Both the position numbers and the translations under genes were made by a program. From the NCBI RefSeq assembly GCF_902805925.1, contig NZ_CADCUP010000039.1, positions 1 through 48,752 of the forward strand: a DNA stretch of 48,752 bases, given 5' to 3'. Origin of the DNA: an uncultured Nocardioides sp. GTDB taxonomy: Bacteria; Actinomycetota; Actinomycetes; Propionibacteriales; Nocardioidaceae. Positions 16,250 through 25,635 of this stretch are shown in pieces. The notes beneath the pieces were generated by a model. The model made no database searches. It saw nothing but the letters and a program-made list of their open reading frames with translations, and was not told the DNA's origin. How positions within the stretch are numbered: position 1 is the first letter of the stretch; every line of letters begins with the position of its first letter.

Positions 16250-17773
16250 ATGACACAGCGCGGGCCCGACGTCCGGCACGACCCCCAGTACGACGCCCAG
16301 TACGACGCCCAGTACGACGCCCGGTACGAACCCGAGAGCGACACCGTCATCAGCGACACCCGGATGGCCTTCGACCTGGACCGGCTGACCGGCGATGCCG
16401 GCCAGCCCGGGGACGCCGGCCAGCCTGGCGAGGCCGGCGACCACCCCGGCCGGCACCCCGACGACCCGCACCCCGACACCGTGCAGCGCGAGGGCACCAC
16501 CGCCGCCGAGGGTCGACTGCGCCTCGACTACTCCGCGATCTCCGACGTCGGCCGCGTCCGCCGCGACAACCAGGACTCCGGGTACGCCGGCCCGTGGCTG
16601 CTGGCGGTGTGCGACGGCGTGGGCGGCGCGGTGCGCGGAGACCTGGCGTCCAGCACGGCCGTGGGCGTCATCCGGCGCCTCGACACCGCGCCGGCCGACG
16701 ACCTCCTGGGGCAGGTGGCCGGCTCCCTGCACCGCGCGCACGACCGCATCGGCGAGCTCGTCGACGAGGACCCGTCCCTCAACGGCACCAGCACCACCGC
16801 CACCGTCGCGCTCTTCGACGGGCACCAGCTGGGCATGGGGCACGTGGGCGACTCCCGCGCCTACCTCCTGCGCCGCGGCGAGATCAGCCAGCTCACCCAC
16901 GACCACACGTTCGTGCAGAGCCTGATCGACGAGGGGCGGATCACCGAGGCGGAGTCGCGCAGCCACCCCCACCGCAACCTCATCCTCAAGGCGATCGACG
17001 GCATCCGGGAGGCCGAGCCCGATCTCTTCATCGTCGCGCTGGAGATCGGCGACCGGGTGCTGCTGTGCTCCGACGGCGCCTCCGGCGTGCTCACCGACGA
17101 CCGGCTGGCCGACGTCCTCGGCTCCGGCACCCCCGACTTCGCCGCCGTCGAGCTGGTGCGCGCCAGTCTCGAGGCCGGCACCTCCGACAACGTCACCTGC
17201 GTGGTCGCCGAGGTGGTGCCCGCCGATCAGGAGATCAGCGCCGACCAGCCCCTGCTCGTGGGTGCCGCCGCCGAGCTGCCCCGCCGGTCCGGCGCCGGCG
17301 AGGCGACCGCGACCCCTTTCCGCGGGCACCGCTCCGGCGACACCGGGGAGATCGACGCCGTGGGCGGCCGCACCGCCGAGGCGCCGGACGACGCGACGCA
17401 CTCCCGCGAGCGCATCGACCCCGAGGACGCCCGCTACGCCCCGCGCCCGCCGGCTCGCCACGGCTGGCTGCGCCGGGTGCTGGTGCTGGCCACCGTCGTC
17501 GGCATCGCGTGGATGGCCGGCGCGACGGCGTGGCACTGGACCCAGCAGCAGTTCTACGTCGGCGAGCGCGACGGCGTCGTGACGATCTTCCGCGGCCTCA
17601 ACACCGACGTGCCGGGGCTGGAGCTGTCCAGCCCCTACGAGACGACCGACCTGTCGACCGACCGGCTCTCCGACTACGACGCCAACCTGGTGCGCGACGG
17701 CATGGAGGCCGACAACCTCGACGACGCCCACCTCACCGTCGACAGCCTCGCCGCCCAGCAGGTCGCCGGCTGA
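16250..17773 (+). CDS. pstP: PstP: membrane Ser/Thr protein phosphatase (PP2C family)
   Basis: Dephosphorylates PknA/PknB and their substrates. The 507-residue protein has a PP2C domain at about residues 90-325 with the metal-binding set RRDNQDS, CDGVGGA, GDSRAYL and GTSDNVTCVV. A linker, one membrane helix (VLVLATVVGIAWMAGATAW) and an extracytoplasmic tail follow. Unusually, about 85 residues precede the PP2C domain: four QYDA-like repeats and GDAGQPGDAGQPG. The assigned start gives this extension; a downstream start cannot be excluded because the ribosome-binding site at 16250 is weak. It ends 4 bases before rodA. Confidence 0.95.
   Translation: MTQRGPDVRHDPQYDAQYDAQYDARYEPESDTVISDTRMAFDLDRLTGDAGQPGDAGQPGEAGDHPGRHPDDPHPDTVQREGTTAAEGRLRLDYSAISDVGRVRRDNQDSGYAGPWLLAVCDGVGGAVRGDLASSTAVGVIRRLDTAPADDLLGQVAGSLHRAHDRIGELVDEDPSLNGTSTTATVALFDGHQLGMGHVGDSRAYLLRRGEISQLTHDHTFVQSLIDEGRITEAESRSHPHRNLILKAIDGIREAEPDLFIVALEIGDRVLLCSDGASGVLTDDRLADVLGSGTPDFAAVELVRASLEAGTSDNVTCVVAEVVPADQEISADQPLLVGAAAELPRRSGAGEATATPFRGHRSGDTGEIDAVGGRTAEAPDDATHSRERIDPEDARYAPRPPARHGWLRRVLVLATVVGIAWMAGATAWHWTQQQFYVGERDGVVTIFRGLNTDVPGLELSSPYETTDLSTDRLSDYDANLVRDGMEADNLDDAHLTVDSLAAQQVAG
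16284..16329 (+). repeat. 12-bp tandem repeats in the pstP 5' end
   Basis: The unit CCCAGTACGACG occurs at 16284, 16296 and 16308, followed by a degenerate partial copy from 16320 to 16329. It encodes DPQYDAQYDAQYDARY in the N-terminal extension of PstP. Such exact repeats can vary in copy number by slippage. Confidence 0.85.
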
Positions 17774-17777
17774 TCTG

Positions 17778-19178
17778 ATGTCCCAGCCAGCGACCCCCAT
17801 GGGCTTCGTGCACCGGCAGCGCCGGGGTGCGGAGCTGGTGCTGCTCGTCCTCTCCCTCGCCGTGGGCATCGGCGGCTACGTCGCCGTCGGCCTCGGCGTC
17901 CAGGGCGAGGTGCCGACCGACGTCATCGGCTACGGCGGCTGGCTCGCCGGCCTGGTGCTGGCCGCGCACGTGACGATCCGCTTCACCGCGCCGTACGCCG
18001 ACCCGGTGCTGCTGCCGGTCGTCTCGGCGCTCAACGGGCTGGGCCTCGCGGTCATCCACCGCCTCGACCTGGCCAAGGAGGCGGGCGACGCCGACGCCGG
18101 CTTCGCCCAGCAGCAGCTGACGTGGATGACGCTGGGCGTCGTCCTCTTCGTGGTCTCCCTCGTGGCGGTGCGCGACCACCGGGTCCTGCAACGCTTCACC
18201 TACACCTTCGGGCTGCTGGCGATCGTGCTGCTGCTGCTGCCGCTGGTGCCGGGGCTCGGCCGCGAGATCTACGGCGCCCGCATCTGGATCATCGTGGGGC
18301 CCTTCAGCTTCCAGCCCGGCGAGGTCGCCAAGGTGCTGCTGGTGATCGCCTTCGCCGGCTACCTCGTGCTGCACCGCGACGCGCTCGCGCTGGCCGGCCG
18401 CCGGCTGCTCTTCATCGACTTCCCCCGCGGCCGCGACCTCGGGCCGGTGCTGGCGATGTGGCTGGTGAGCCTGGGGATCCTGGTCTTCGAGACCGACCTC
18501 GGCTCCTCGCTGCTGTTCTTCGGCCTCTTCCTCATCATGCTCTACGTCGCCACCGAGCGCCCCGGCTGGCTGGTGCTGGGCGGTGGGCTGTTCGCGGCCG
18601 GCGCGGTCCTGGGCTACTACGCGTTCGGGCACGTCCGCGAGCGCGTCGACGTGTGGCTGGACCCGATGGCCTACTACGGCGCCGCGCCGCCCAAGCCCGA
18701 CAGCTACCAGCTCGTCGAGTCGCTCTTCGGCATGGGCTGGGGCGGGCTGATCGGCCGCGGCTTCGGCGGCGGCAGCCCCGAGCGCATCCCGGTGGTCGAG
18801 TCCGACTTCATCGTCGGCGCCATCGGCGAGGAGCTCGGCCTCACCGCCGTCATCGCGGTGATCCTGCTGTACGGCCTGATCGTGGAGCGGGCGCTGCGCA
18901 TCGCGCTGATCTGCCGTGACGGCTTCGGCAAGCTGGTCGCCACCGGCCTGGGCAGCGTCTTCGCGCTCCAGGTGTTCGTGGTCATCGGCGGCGTCACCAA
19001 GCTCATCCCGCTCACCGGTCTCACCACCCCGTTCCTGTCCTACGGCGGGTCGTCGCTGGTCGCCAACTGGGTGCTCGTCGCGCTGCTGGCCCGGATCTCC
19101 GACCAGGCCCGGCGCCCCGTTCCCGACCTCTCGGCCGCCGACGACTCCGACACCACCCAGGTCGTGAAGCTCGCATGA
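17778..19178 (+). CDS. rodA: RodA/FtsW-type SEDS peptidoglycan glycosyltransferase
   Basis: This 466-residue membrane protein has about twelve hydrophobic segments and the SEDS-family conserved stretches (FETDLGSSLLFFG, ESDFIVGAIGEELG, LPLTGLTTPFLSYGGSS-like near the C-terminus). RodA polymerises glycan strands from lipid II for elongation, paired with a class B PBP. The adjacent pbpA overlaps its last 4 bases, which makes RodA/PbpA the synthase pair of this operon. An FtsW role is less likely because no division gene cluster is present. Confidence 0.94.
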   Translation: MSQPATPMGFVHRQRRGAELVLLVLSLAVGIGGYVAVGLGVQGEVPTDVIGYGGWLAGLVLAAHVTIRFTAPYADPVLLPVVSALNGLGLAVIHRLDLAKEAGDADAGFAQQQLTWMTLGVVLFVVSLVAVRDHRVLQRFTYTFGLLAIVLLLLPLVPGLGREIYGARIWIIVGPFSFQPGEVAKVLLVIAFAGYLVLHRDALALAGRRLLFIDFPRGRDLGPVLAMWLVSLGILVFETDLGSSLLFFGLFLIMLYVATERPGWLVLGGGLFAAGAVLGYYAFGHVRERVDVWLDPMAYYGAAPPKPDSYQLVESLFGMGWGGLIGRGFGGGSPERIPVVESDFIVGAIGEELGLTAVIAVILLYGLIVERALRIALICRDGFGKLVATGLGSVFALQVFVVIGGVTKLIPLTGLTTPFLSYGGSSLVANWVLVALLARISDQARRPVPDLSAADDSDTTQVVKLA

Positions 19179-20644
19179 ACAAGCCCATCCGTGCCATCTC
19201 CGTCTTCTGCCTCGTGCTCTTCCTGGCGCTGATGGTCAACGCGACCTACGTGCAGTACGTCAACGCCGGGGACCTGGCCGACGACCCCAACAACCGCCGG
19301 GTGATCGCGGCGGCGTATGCGCGCGAGCGCGGCGCGATCCTGGTCGGCCGCGACCCGGTCGCCGAGAGCGTCCCGTCCAACGACCGGTACGAGTTCCAGC
19401 GGCAGTACCCCACGCCGCTGCTCTACGCCCCCGCCACCGGCGCGTTCACCTACTTCAGCCAGACCGGCGTCGAGCGCAGCCAGAACGACGTCCTCTCCGG
19501 CGACGACTCGCGGCTGTTCGTCACCCGGCTGGTCGACATGTTCACCAACGCCGAGCCCCAGGGCGGCAACGTCACCCTCACCCTGGATCCCGAGGCGCAG
19601 CAGGCTGCGTACGACGGCCTGGCGAACCTCCCCGGACCGGTGGAGGGGGCGGTCGTGGCGATCGCGCCGTCCTCGGGCAAGATCCTGGCGATGGCCTCAC
19701 TGCCGACCTACGACCCGAACCGGCTGGCCTCCCACGACTTCTCCGAGGTCTCCCGGGCCAGCGAGGAGCTGCAGGCCGATCCCTCGGAGCCGCTGCTGAA
19801 CCGGGCGATCGGCAAGCGCCTGCCCCCCGGCTCGACCTTCAAGCTGGTCACCGCGGCGGCGGCCATCGAGAGCGGCGACTACGACGCCGACTCGCAGGTG
19901 CCGGGCGGGGCGACGTACCAGCTCCCGCTCACCAGCGGCCCGACCGGACTGATCGACAACGGGGGCCGCCCCTGCGGCACCAACCGGATCCCGTTCGTGC
20001 AGGCGATGGAGTTCTCCTGCAACACCACCTTCGCGGCGCTGGCCGTCGAGCTGGGGCCGGAGGCGATGTTGGAGCAGGCGGAGCGGTTCGGCTTCAACTC
20101 CCAGTACCTCGACGACCTCGGCGGCCAGGCGGCGTCGGTCTTCCCGGCCGAGGCCGACCAGGCGCAGGTCGGCCAGACCGGCATCGGGCAGTTCGAGGTG
20201 GCGGCCACCCCGCTGCAGATGGCCATGGTCGCGGCCGGCATCGGCAACGGCGGCTCGGTGATGAAGCCCTACATCGTCGACGAGGTGCGCTCCCCCAACC
20301 TCCAGGTGCTCGACAAGACCGGCGACCGTGAGCTGTCGCAGGCCGTGTCCTCGGCCACCGCCAGCGACCTCACCGACCTGCTCGTCGCCACCGTCGACAC
20401 CGGCACGGCCTCGCCCGCCGCGATCCCGGGCGTGCGCGTAGCCGGCAAGACGGGCACCGCGCAGAGCGGCGTCCCCGACGTGCCGCCGTACGCCTGGTTC
20501 GTCTCCTTCGCCCCCGCCGACGACCCGGAGGTCGCCGTCGCGGTGATGATCGAGGCGGCCGGCATCGAGCGCGGGGAGATCGCCGGTGGCCAGCTCGCCG
20601 GGCCGATCGCCCGATCGGTGATGGAGGCGGTGTTGGGCCAGTGA
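19175..20644 (+). CDS. pbpA: PbpA: class B penicillin-binding protein (transpeptidase)
   Basis: This 489-residue protein has an N-terminal signal anchor (about residues 7-25), a PBP dimerisation region and a transpeptidase domain. The transpeptidase has SxxK at Ser220-Lys223 (PPGSTFKLV), SxN in FSCNTTFA and KTG in [10 protein letters not shown]. It crosslinks peptidoglycan outside the membrane in partnership with RodA. Mycobacterial PbpA is phosphorylated by PknB, encoded downstream. Its ATG overlaps rodA and its stop overlaps pknA as GTGA. Confidence 0.95.
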   Translation: MNKPIRAISVFCLVLFLALMVNATYVQYVNAGDLADDPNNRRVIAAAYARERGAILVGRDPVAESVPSNDRYEFQRQYPTPLLYAPATGAFTYFSQTGVERSQNDVLSGDDSRLFVTRLVDMFTNAEPQGGNVTLTLDPEAQQAAYDGLANLPGPVEGAVVAIAPSSGKILAMASLPTYDPNRLASHDFSEVSRASEELQADPSEPLLNRAIGKRLPPGSTFKLVTAAAAIESGDYDADSQVPGGATYQLPLTSGPTGLIDNGGRPCGTNRIPFVQAMEFSCNTTFAALAVELGPEAMLEQAERFGFNSQYLDDLGGQAASVFPAEADQAQVGQTGIGQFEVAATPLQMAMVAAGIGNGGSVMKPYIVDEVRSPNLQVLDKTGDRELSQAVSSATASDLTDLLVATVDTGTASPAAIPGVRVAGKTGTAQSGVPDVPPYAWFVSFAPADDPEVAVAVMIEAAGIERGEIAGGQLAGPIARSVMEAVLGQ

Positions 20645-22269
20645 GCCAGGTCCCGCAGGTCGACGACGCCGACCGGTACCGCCTCGAGTCGCGCATCGCC
20701 ACCGGCGGCATGGGCGAGGTCTGGCGCGGCACCGACTCCGTGCTCGGGCGCCCCGTCGCGGTCAAGCTGCTCAAGGCGGAGTACGCCGACGACCCGACGT
20801 TCCGCACCCGCTTCGAGGTGGAGGCCCGGCACGCCGCCGCCCTCCACCACCCCGGCATCGCCGCGGTCTACGACTTCGGCGAGGGCTCGCCCGCCGACGG
20901 CAGCGGCAGCCACCGGCCGTTCCTGGTCATGGAGCTCGTCGACGGGCAGCCGCTCTCGGCGCTGCTGCGCCGTGGCGAGCCGCTCGAGCCCGGGGCCGTG
21001 CGGCAGCTGCTGGCCCAGGTGGGCGACGCGCTGGGCGCGGCCCACGCCGCCGGCATCGTGCACCGCGACGTGAAGCCGGCCAACCTGTTGGTCACCCCCG
21101 ACCGCCAGGTCAAGGTGACCGACTTCGGCATCGCCCGGGCGGCGCAGGGCATCGCGCTCACCCAGACCGGGCAGGTGATGGGCACCCCGCAGTACCTCTC
21201 GCCCGAGCAGGCCGAGGGCAAGACCGCCAGCCCCGCCTCCGACGTCTACTCCCTCGCCGTGGTGGCCTTCGAGTGCCTCACCGGCCGGCGTCCCTACGAC
21301 GCCGAGAGCGCGGTGGCCACCGCGCTGGCCCACGTCCGTCAGCCGGTGCCCGACCTGCCGGCCACCGTCCCGGCCGACCTGGCGGCCGTCGTACGCCGCG
21401 GGCTGGCGAAGGACCCCGCCGACCGGTACGCCGACGGCTCCGCGTTCGCCGACGCCCTGCGCGACCCCGCCACCGCGGCCACCGCCGTGGTGGCACCCGC
21501 CGCCGCGGTGCCTCCGCCACCGGTGCAGGACCGGACCCGGGTCGCAGCGCCGCCCGCGCCGCCGGCCACCCCCGAGGCCTCCGCTGTGCCGGCGGACGTC
21601 CCGGCGAGGAAGGCGCCGGTGTGGCCTTGGCTGCTCCTCGCCGCCCTCGTCCTGGTGGGTGCCGTCGTCGGGTGGCAGCTCCTCTCGGGAGGCCCCGAGC
21701 AGGACCAGGCCGAGCCCGACAGGTCCCCCAGCCGCTCCGCCTCGCCGTCGCCGACGCAGCAGACCCAGGAGACGCCGGAGACGGTGACGGTCGACGAGGA
21801 CGACTACGTCGGGCGCGACGTCCGCCGCGTCGTCCGGGAGCTGACCCGCGCCGGGCTGCAGGTCGACCGCGACGAGCTGGAGAACCCCGGTGGTGAGACC
21901 CCCGGCGAGGTGACCGCCGTCGAGCCGTCCGGCGACCTCACGGTGGGCGACACGGTGACCGTGAGCTACTTCGGGGCCGAGCCGGAGCCCGAGCCCACGC
22001 AGGAGCCCTCACCCACCGAGGAGCCGACCCCGACCGAGGAGCCGACGCCGACCCCGACACCCACGCCGACCCCGACACCCACGCCCACGCCGACGCCCAC
22101 CCCCACGCCGACACCCACGCCCACCCCCACGCCGTCGCCCGCGTCCACGACCCCGTCCACGCCGACAGCGACCCCCACGCCGACCCCGACGCCTCAGGTG
22201 GGGGGCGACCAGGGGGGCGCCACCACGGCGTCCCCGTCGGCCGCGCCCATCGCGGGAGGTCCTCGATGA
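20641..22269 (+). CDS. pknA: PknA-like Ser/Thr protein kinase with one PASTA domain
   Basis: This 542-residue kinase has a cytoplasmic Hanks domain (about residues 13-280) with Gly loop ATGGMGEV, Lys42 in VAVK, the catalytic loop HRDVKPANL (Asp143) and DFG at 161. A Pro-rich linker, one membrane helix ([21 protein letters not shown]) and a single PASTA-like domain ([21 protein letters not shown]) follow. A long Thr-Pro tail closes the protein. Mtb PknA, by position the same gene, lacks PASTA, so this form may sense muropeptide or lipid II directly. The start is GTG 20641 coupled to pbpA; pknB overlaps the stop. Confidence 0.92.
   Translation: MSQVPQVDDADRYRLESRIATGGMGEVWRGTDSVLGRPVAVKLLKAEYADDPTFRTRFEVEARHAAALHHPGIAAVYDFGEGSPADGSGSHRPFLVMELVDGQPLSALLRRGEPLEPGAVRQLLAQVGDALGAAHAAGIVHRDVKPANLLVTPDRQVKVTDFGIARAAQGIALTQTGQVMGTPQYLSPEQAEGKTASPASDVYSLAVVAFECLTGRRPYDAESAVATALAHVRQPVPDLPATVPADLAAVVRRGLAKDPADRYADGSAFADALRDPATAATAVVAPAAAVPPPPVQDRTRVAAPPAPPATPEASAVPADVPARKAPVWPWLLLAALVLVGAVVGWQLLSGGPEQDQAEPDRSPSRSASPSPTQQTQETPETVTVDEDDYVGRDVRRVVRELTRAGLQVDRDELENPGGETPGEVTAVEPSGDLTVGDTVTVSYFGAEPEPEPTQEPSPTEEPTPTEEPTPTPTPTPTPTPTPTPTPTPTPTPTPTPTPSPASTTPSTPTATPTPTPTPQVGGDQGGATTASPSAAPIAGGPR
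22026..22199 (+). repeat. Thr-Pro-encoding low-complexity repeat in pknA
   Basis: Alternating ACC/ACG/ACA and CCG/CCC/CCA codons encode an almost unbroken Thr-Pro dipeptide tract outside the membrane, interrupted briefly by Ser and Ala. The opposite strand reads as a Val-Gly array, which is a shadow. The tract may be a rigid wall-spanning stalk or an O-mannosylation target. Confidence 0.85.
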
Positions 22270-24095
22270 GCAGGCCGGAGTCGGTCATGATCGGCGGCCG
22301 CTACGAGCTCGGCGAGCTGCTGGGGCGCGGCGGCATGGCCGAGGTGCGCAGGGGCACCGACAGCCGGCTCGGGCGCACGGTGGCGGTCAAGCGGCTGCGC
22401 ACCGACCTCGCCAGCGACGCGACGTTCCAGGCGAGGTTCCGTCGCGAGGCCCAGTCGTCGGCCTCGCTGAACCACCCCTCGATCGTGTCGGTCTACGACA
22501 CCGGCGAGGACATGTCCACCGACGGCAGCGGCGTGGCCCAGCCCTACATCGTCATGGAGTTCGTCGCGGGCCGCACGCTGCGCGACATCCTGCGGGAGGG
22601 CCGCAAGATCCTGCCCGAGCGGGCGCTGGAGATCACCAGCGGTGTGCTGTCCGCGCTCGACTACAGCCACCGCGCGGGCATCATCCATCGCGACATCAAG
22701 CCCGCCAACGTGATGCTGACGCCGTCTGGCGACGTCAAGGTGATGGACTTCGGCATCGCCCGGGCCGTGTCGGACGCCCAGAACACCATGACGCAGACGG
22801 CGGCCGTGGTCGGCACCGCGCAGTACCTCTCCCCCGAGCAGGCACGCGGGGAGACCGTGGACTCGCGCTCCGACGTCTACTCGACCGGGTGTCTGCTCTA
22901 CGAGCTGCTGACCGGGCGTCCGCCGTTCGTCGGCGACTCCCCGGTGGCGGTGGCGATCCAGCACGTCCGGGAGGACGCCGTACCCCCCAGCGACCTCGAC
23001 GCCGAGCTGACGCCCGAGATCGACGCGATCGTGATGAAGTCGCTGGCCAAGCGCGTGGAGGACCGCTACCAGAGCGCGGCGGCGATGCGCGCCGACATCG
23101 AGCGCCACCTCGCCGGCACCCCGGTGCAGGCCCCGCCGGTCGCGGCGGCCCCGCCGGCCGCCCCGGCGACGGCTGCAGTCCCGCTCGCGACCCGTCAGCA
23201 GCCCCTCCTGGGCCCGCGCACCGGACAGCAGCCGGGCGGCGACCGTGGCTCGCGCACCGGCCTCGTCGTCCTGCTCGGCCTCCTGGCGATCGGCCTGGTC
23301 GCGGCGGCGGCGTTCGTGCTCCCCCGGATGTTCGACGACCCGGTCGACGAGGAGCCGGTGCCCAACCTCCTCGGGCTCACCGAGCCCCAGGCGCGGAGCG
23401 CGATCGGCGAGGCGGGCTTCACCGTCGGCCGCATCGACTTCGAGCCGTCGGCCGACGAGCCCGCCGACACGGTGATCCGCCAGGAGCCCAACCGCGACAC
23501 CTTCTCCGCGCCGGGCTCGAGCATCGGGTTCGTGGTGTCGACCGGCAGGCCCGAGGTGCAGGTGCCCTTCGTGGTGGGCCTGCCCAAGGAGCAGGCCCGC
23601 GACCAGCTGCGGGCGCGCAACCTCAAGGTGCGGCTCGTCGAGGCGGAGTCGGACGAGCCACGCGACCAGGTCGTGGAGGTGACCCCGCCCGCCGGGGAGA
23701 GCGTCGCCGAGGGCACCACCGTCACCGTCTCGTGGTCCGAGGGCCGCGAAGCGGTTCCCGAGGTCGTCGGGCAGCGCCGGCGCGCGGCCGAGGCGGCGAT
23801 CACCGCGGCCGGCTTCGTCCCCGACGCGGTGCCGTACGGCGACACCACCGAGCCCGCCGGGACGGTCGTGCGCCAGAGCCCGCCGGGCGGCGAGGCGCCC
23901 GCGGGCACGACGGTGACGATCTTCGTGTCGACCTACGAGCCGCCGACCGAGCCGCCCCCGGCGCCCCCGACCGAGCCGCCCCCGGCGCCCCCGACCGAGC
24001 CGCCGCCAGTGCCGCCCACCGAGCCGCCCCCGGCGCCGTTGTCGGCGGTCAGCTCGCCGCGGCCGGCTCCAGAGGCGTGGCGAACCCCAGGCTGA
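22266..24095 (+). CDS. pknB: PknB-like Ser/Thr protein kinase with three PASTA domains
   Basis: The 609-residue kinase has Gly loop GRGGMAEV, Lys42, the catalytic loop HRDIKPANV (Asp143), DFG at 161 and an activation loop [12 protein letters not shown]. Thr176 and Thr178 in that loop correspond to the two autophosphorylated Thr of Mtb PknB. One membrane helix (about residues 329-350) leads to three PASTA repeats beginning [24 protein letters not shown] and [13 protein letters not shown] Pro-rich repeat tail follows. PASTA domains bind muropeptides/lipid II and the kinase regulates wall synthesis and division. Its last 47 bases overlap the convergent DUF881 gene. Confidence 0.95.
   Translation: MSRPESVMIGGRYELGELLGRGGMAEVRRGTDSRLGRTVAVKRLRTDLASDATFQARFRREAQSSASLNHPSIVSVYDTGEDMSTDGSGVAQPYIVMEFVAGRTLRDILREGRKILPERALEITSGVLSALDYSHRAGIIHRDIKPANVMLTPSGDVKVMDFGIARAVSDAQNTMTQTAAVVGTAQYLSPEQARGETVDSRSDVYSTGCLLYELLTGRPPFVGDSPVAVAIQHVREDAVPPSDLDAELTPEIDAIVMKSLAKRVEDRYQSAAAMRADIERHLAGTPVQAPPVAAAPPAAPATAAVPLATRQQPLLGPRTGQQPGGDRGSRTGLVVLLGLLAIGLVAAAAFVLPRMFDDPVDEEPVPNLLGLTEPQARSAIGEAGFTVGRIDFEPSADEPADTVIRQEPNRDTFSAPGSSIGFVVSTGRPEVQVPFVVGLPKEQARDQLRARNLKVRLVEAESDEPRDQVVEVTPPAGESVAEGTTVTVSWSEGREAVPEVVGQRRRAAEAAITAAGFVPDAVPYGDTTEPAGTVVRQSPPGGEAPAGTTVTIFVSTYEPPTEPPPAPPTEPPPAPPTEPPPVPPTEPPPAPLSAVSSPRPAPEAWRTPG
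23943..24038 (+). repeat. 24-bp tandem repeat in the pknB 3' end
   Basis: Four copies of a 24-base unit begin at 23943, 23967, 23991 and 24015, the first two identical and the last two slightly diverged. Each encodes P-T-E-P-P-P-A-P or a close variant. It forms the extracytoplasmic C-terminal tail after the third PASTA domain. Confidence 0.85.
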
Positions 24096-24834
24096 GCAGG
24101 CCGTCGTACGCCGGCGCGGTGACCTCGGACGGCAGCTCGATGCCGAAGCCGACCGCGATGTCGGGGTCGGCGGCGTCACGGCGGTAGCGCGAGATGTAGT
24201 CGTCGTCGTCGATGGAGCCCAGCAGGTCGGCCTGGTCGCCGACGCCGGTGATGACGTACGGGGGGGAGTACGGCACACCCTGCAGGGTGACGGTGTTGCC
24301 CGTGCACTTGATGCCGGTGGTCGAGATGATCCGCTGGCCCTGCACCGTGACCGCCTCGGCGCCCCCGCGCCACAGGGCGTTGACGACGGCCTGGATGTCC
24401 TGCTGGTGCACGACGAGGAAGTTGGGGTCCTCGGCCGAGGTCTCGATGAGCTCCTGCGGTGCGTCGGTGAGCGTCACGGTGACCCCCGGCCCGGTCCGCG
24501 GCGTGAGCCCGGCCGGGTCGGAGAGCTCGTCGACCTCGCGCTGGTAGCGGTCGACCGCCCGGTCGCCGAGGCGCGCGCTGAGGCCGTCGACGGACTCGGT
24601 GAGCGCCGCCACGCGCTCGGTCAGCCGGGTCGCCTCGTTGCGCTCGGCCCGCACGACCGAGGCCATGTCGGTGTAGCGACCGGGACGCAGGTCGGTGCCG
24701 TCGCTGTTCTCCGCGCTCGTCACGAACAGGGCCCCACTGAGGAGGAAGACCACCGGGGTGCCCACCTGCCACAGCCGTTCGCGACGGGTGCGCCGGGGGC
24801 GCGCGTCGAGGCGTGCGTGGGAACCGTGCGGCAT
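24049..24834 (-). CDS. DUF881 family protein
   Basis: This 261-residue protein starts at ATG 24834 (MPHGSHARLDARPRR). It has a basic cytoplasmic tip, one membrane helix (VGTPVVFLLSGALFVTSA), a coiled-coil-like stretch (residues about 60-105) and a C-terminal DUF881 domain (GPGVTVTLTDAP, VNALWRGGAEAVTVQGQRI, GIKCTGNTVTLQG). The same gene sits by crgA and pknB in mycobacteria (Rv0012 region). It is thought to be a cell-envelope or division protein, with no known biochemical role. The 3' end overlaps pknB by 47 bases. Confidence 0.9.
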   Translation of the reverse strand: MPHGSHARLDARPRRTRRERLWQVGTPVVFLLSGALFVTSAENSDGTDLRPGRYTDMASVVRAERNEATRLTERVAALTESVDGLSARLGDRAVDRYQREVDELSDPAGLTPRTGPGVTVTLTDAPQELIETSAEDPNFLVVHQQDIQAVVNALWRGGAEAVTVQGQRIISTTGIKCTGNTVTLQGVPYSPPYVITGVGDQADLLGSIDDDDYISRYRRDAADPDIAVGFGIELPSEVTAPAYDGLLSLGFATPLEPAAAS

Positions 24835-24913
24835 GGCGACTACGCTAGCCCCCCGGTGGGCGTGTGTCGCACGCGTGCCCGTCGCATCCGATCGAGCAGT
24901 GAGGAACCACCCG

Positions 24914-25378
24914 GTGGCCAAGCCGTCCGTGCCCAGCAAGTACACCGACCCGACCGCGGGTCCCCTGATCACGCCGCGCTTCGTCCTCGCGCTGCTGCTC
25001 GTGGTGCTGGGCATCGCCTGGATCGTCTACTACTACCTCGCGGTGCGCGTCGACCCCTCCGTGGTGCCCGCGCCGGAGGCCGGCGGCCCCGCCTTCATGG
25101 CCGACCTCGGCCGGTGGAACTACACGATCGGCTTCGGCCTGGTGATGCTCGGGCTGGCCATCTCGGCCCATCCCTCCACCCCGCTGGGTCGCGGCCGCGG
25201 CGTGGTCGTCGGCATGCTCGGCTGCTTCATCGTCGGCCTGATCTGGATCTGCACCTACTACGTCGTCAGCGACGACCCCTCCGCCGTGCCGGTGATGAAC
25301 GACCTCGGCCAGTACAACCTCGTGGTCGGCATCGGCCTGATGGCCGTCGGCTTCACCTTCGCCACCCGCTGGGAGTAG
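24914..25378 (+). CDS. crgA: CrgA-like cell division protein, internally duplicated
   Basis: CrgA is a small membrane protein that recruits PBPs and FtsZ partners at the septum, usually about 85-95 residues with two membrane helices. Here it is 154 residues with four helices. Residues about 23-85 and 96-154 repeat the same pattern: a helix ending W-I-x-x-Y-Y, then Asp-Pro-Ser, then LG-[RQ]-[WY]-N-x-x-[IV]-G-[IF]-GL and a second helix. The second copy ends FATRWE, matching the normal CrgA terminus. GTG 24914 has GAGGAA upstream. It is divergent from DUF881 by 79 bases and followed by a strong terminator. Confidence 0.9.
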   Translation: MAKPSVPSKYTDPTAGPLITPRFVLALLLVVLGIAWIVYYYLAVRVDPSVVPAPEAGGPAFMADLGRWNYTIGFGLVMLGLAISAHPSTPLGRGRGVVVGMLGCFIVGLIWICTYYVVSDDPSAVPVMNDLGQYNLVVGIGLMAVGFTFATRWE

Positions 25379-25399
25379 CCGGCCCTCGCCGCGTCCTGC

Positions 25400-25430
25400 C
25401 GGCCCGCTCCTCGTCCCGGGGGGCGGGCCG
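25400..25430 (+). terminator. Hairpin terminator after crgA
   Basis: CGGCCCGC (25400-25407) pairs perfectly with GCGGGCCG (25423-25430), and inner bases can extend the stem. TCGCACTTTCC follows. It lies 22 bases after the crgA stop, in the 257-base gap before the convergent rhomboid gene. Confidence 0.7.
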
Positions 25431-25471
25431 TCGCACTTTCCGGGGCCGTCATGCACACCTGGGGACAGGGG

Positions 25472-25527
25472 TGTGGAGGAATGACACTCGTGTAGTTCTC
25501 CACAGCTGTGGATGCGGTTGTGGACAG
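25472..25527. promoter_or_regulatory. Cluster of DnaA-box-like sites in a convergent intergenic gap
   Basis: Four matches to the DnaA 9-mer core (TTATCCACA or its complement) lie within 56 bases: TGTGGAGGA (25472-25480), TTCTCCACA (25496-25504, one mismatch), TGTGGATGC (25507-25515) and TGTGGACAG (25519-25527). The gap is between the 3' ends of crgA and the rhomboid gene, so neither coding nor promoter constraint explains them. The core TGTGGA and the density are what is seen; binding by DnaA is inference. Confidence 0.5.
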
Positions 25528-25635
25528 CCGGCGGTCGGGCGCGCGTGCTCCTCACGCTCCATTACCCATTCCTGCCTGCCCGTATTCGCGGCGGTGCAGG
25601 AATGAGGGAGCGGGACGGGACCGGGCGGCCGAGCC

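Noticed and set aside
21966..22178. Minus-strand Val-Gly repeat protein
   Set aside because: Complement of the Thr-Pro tract of pknA; no start signals and pure low complexity.
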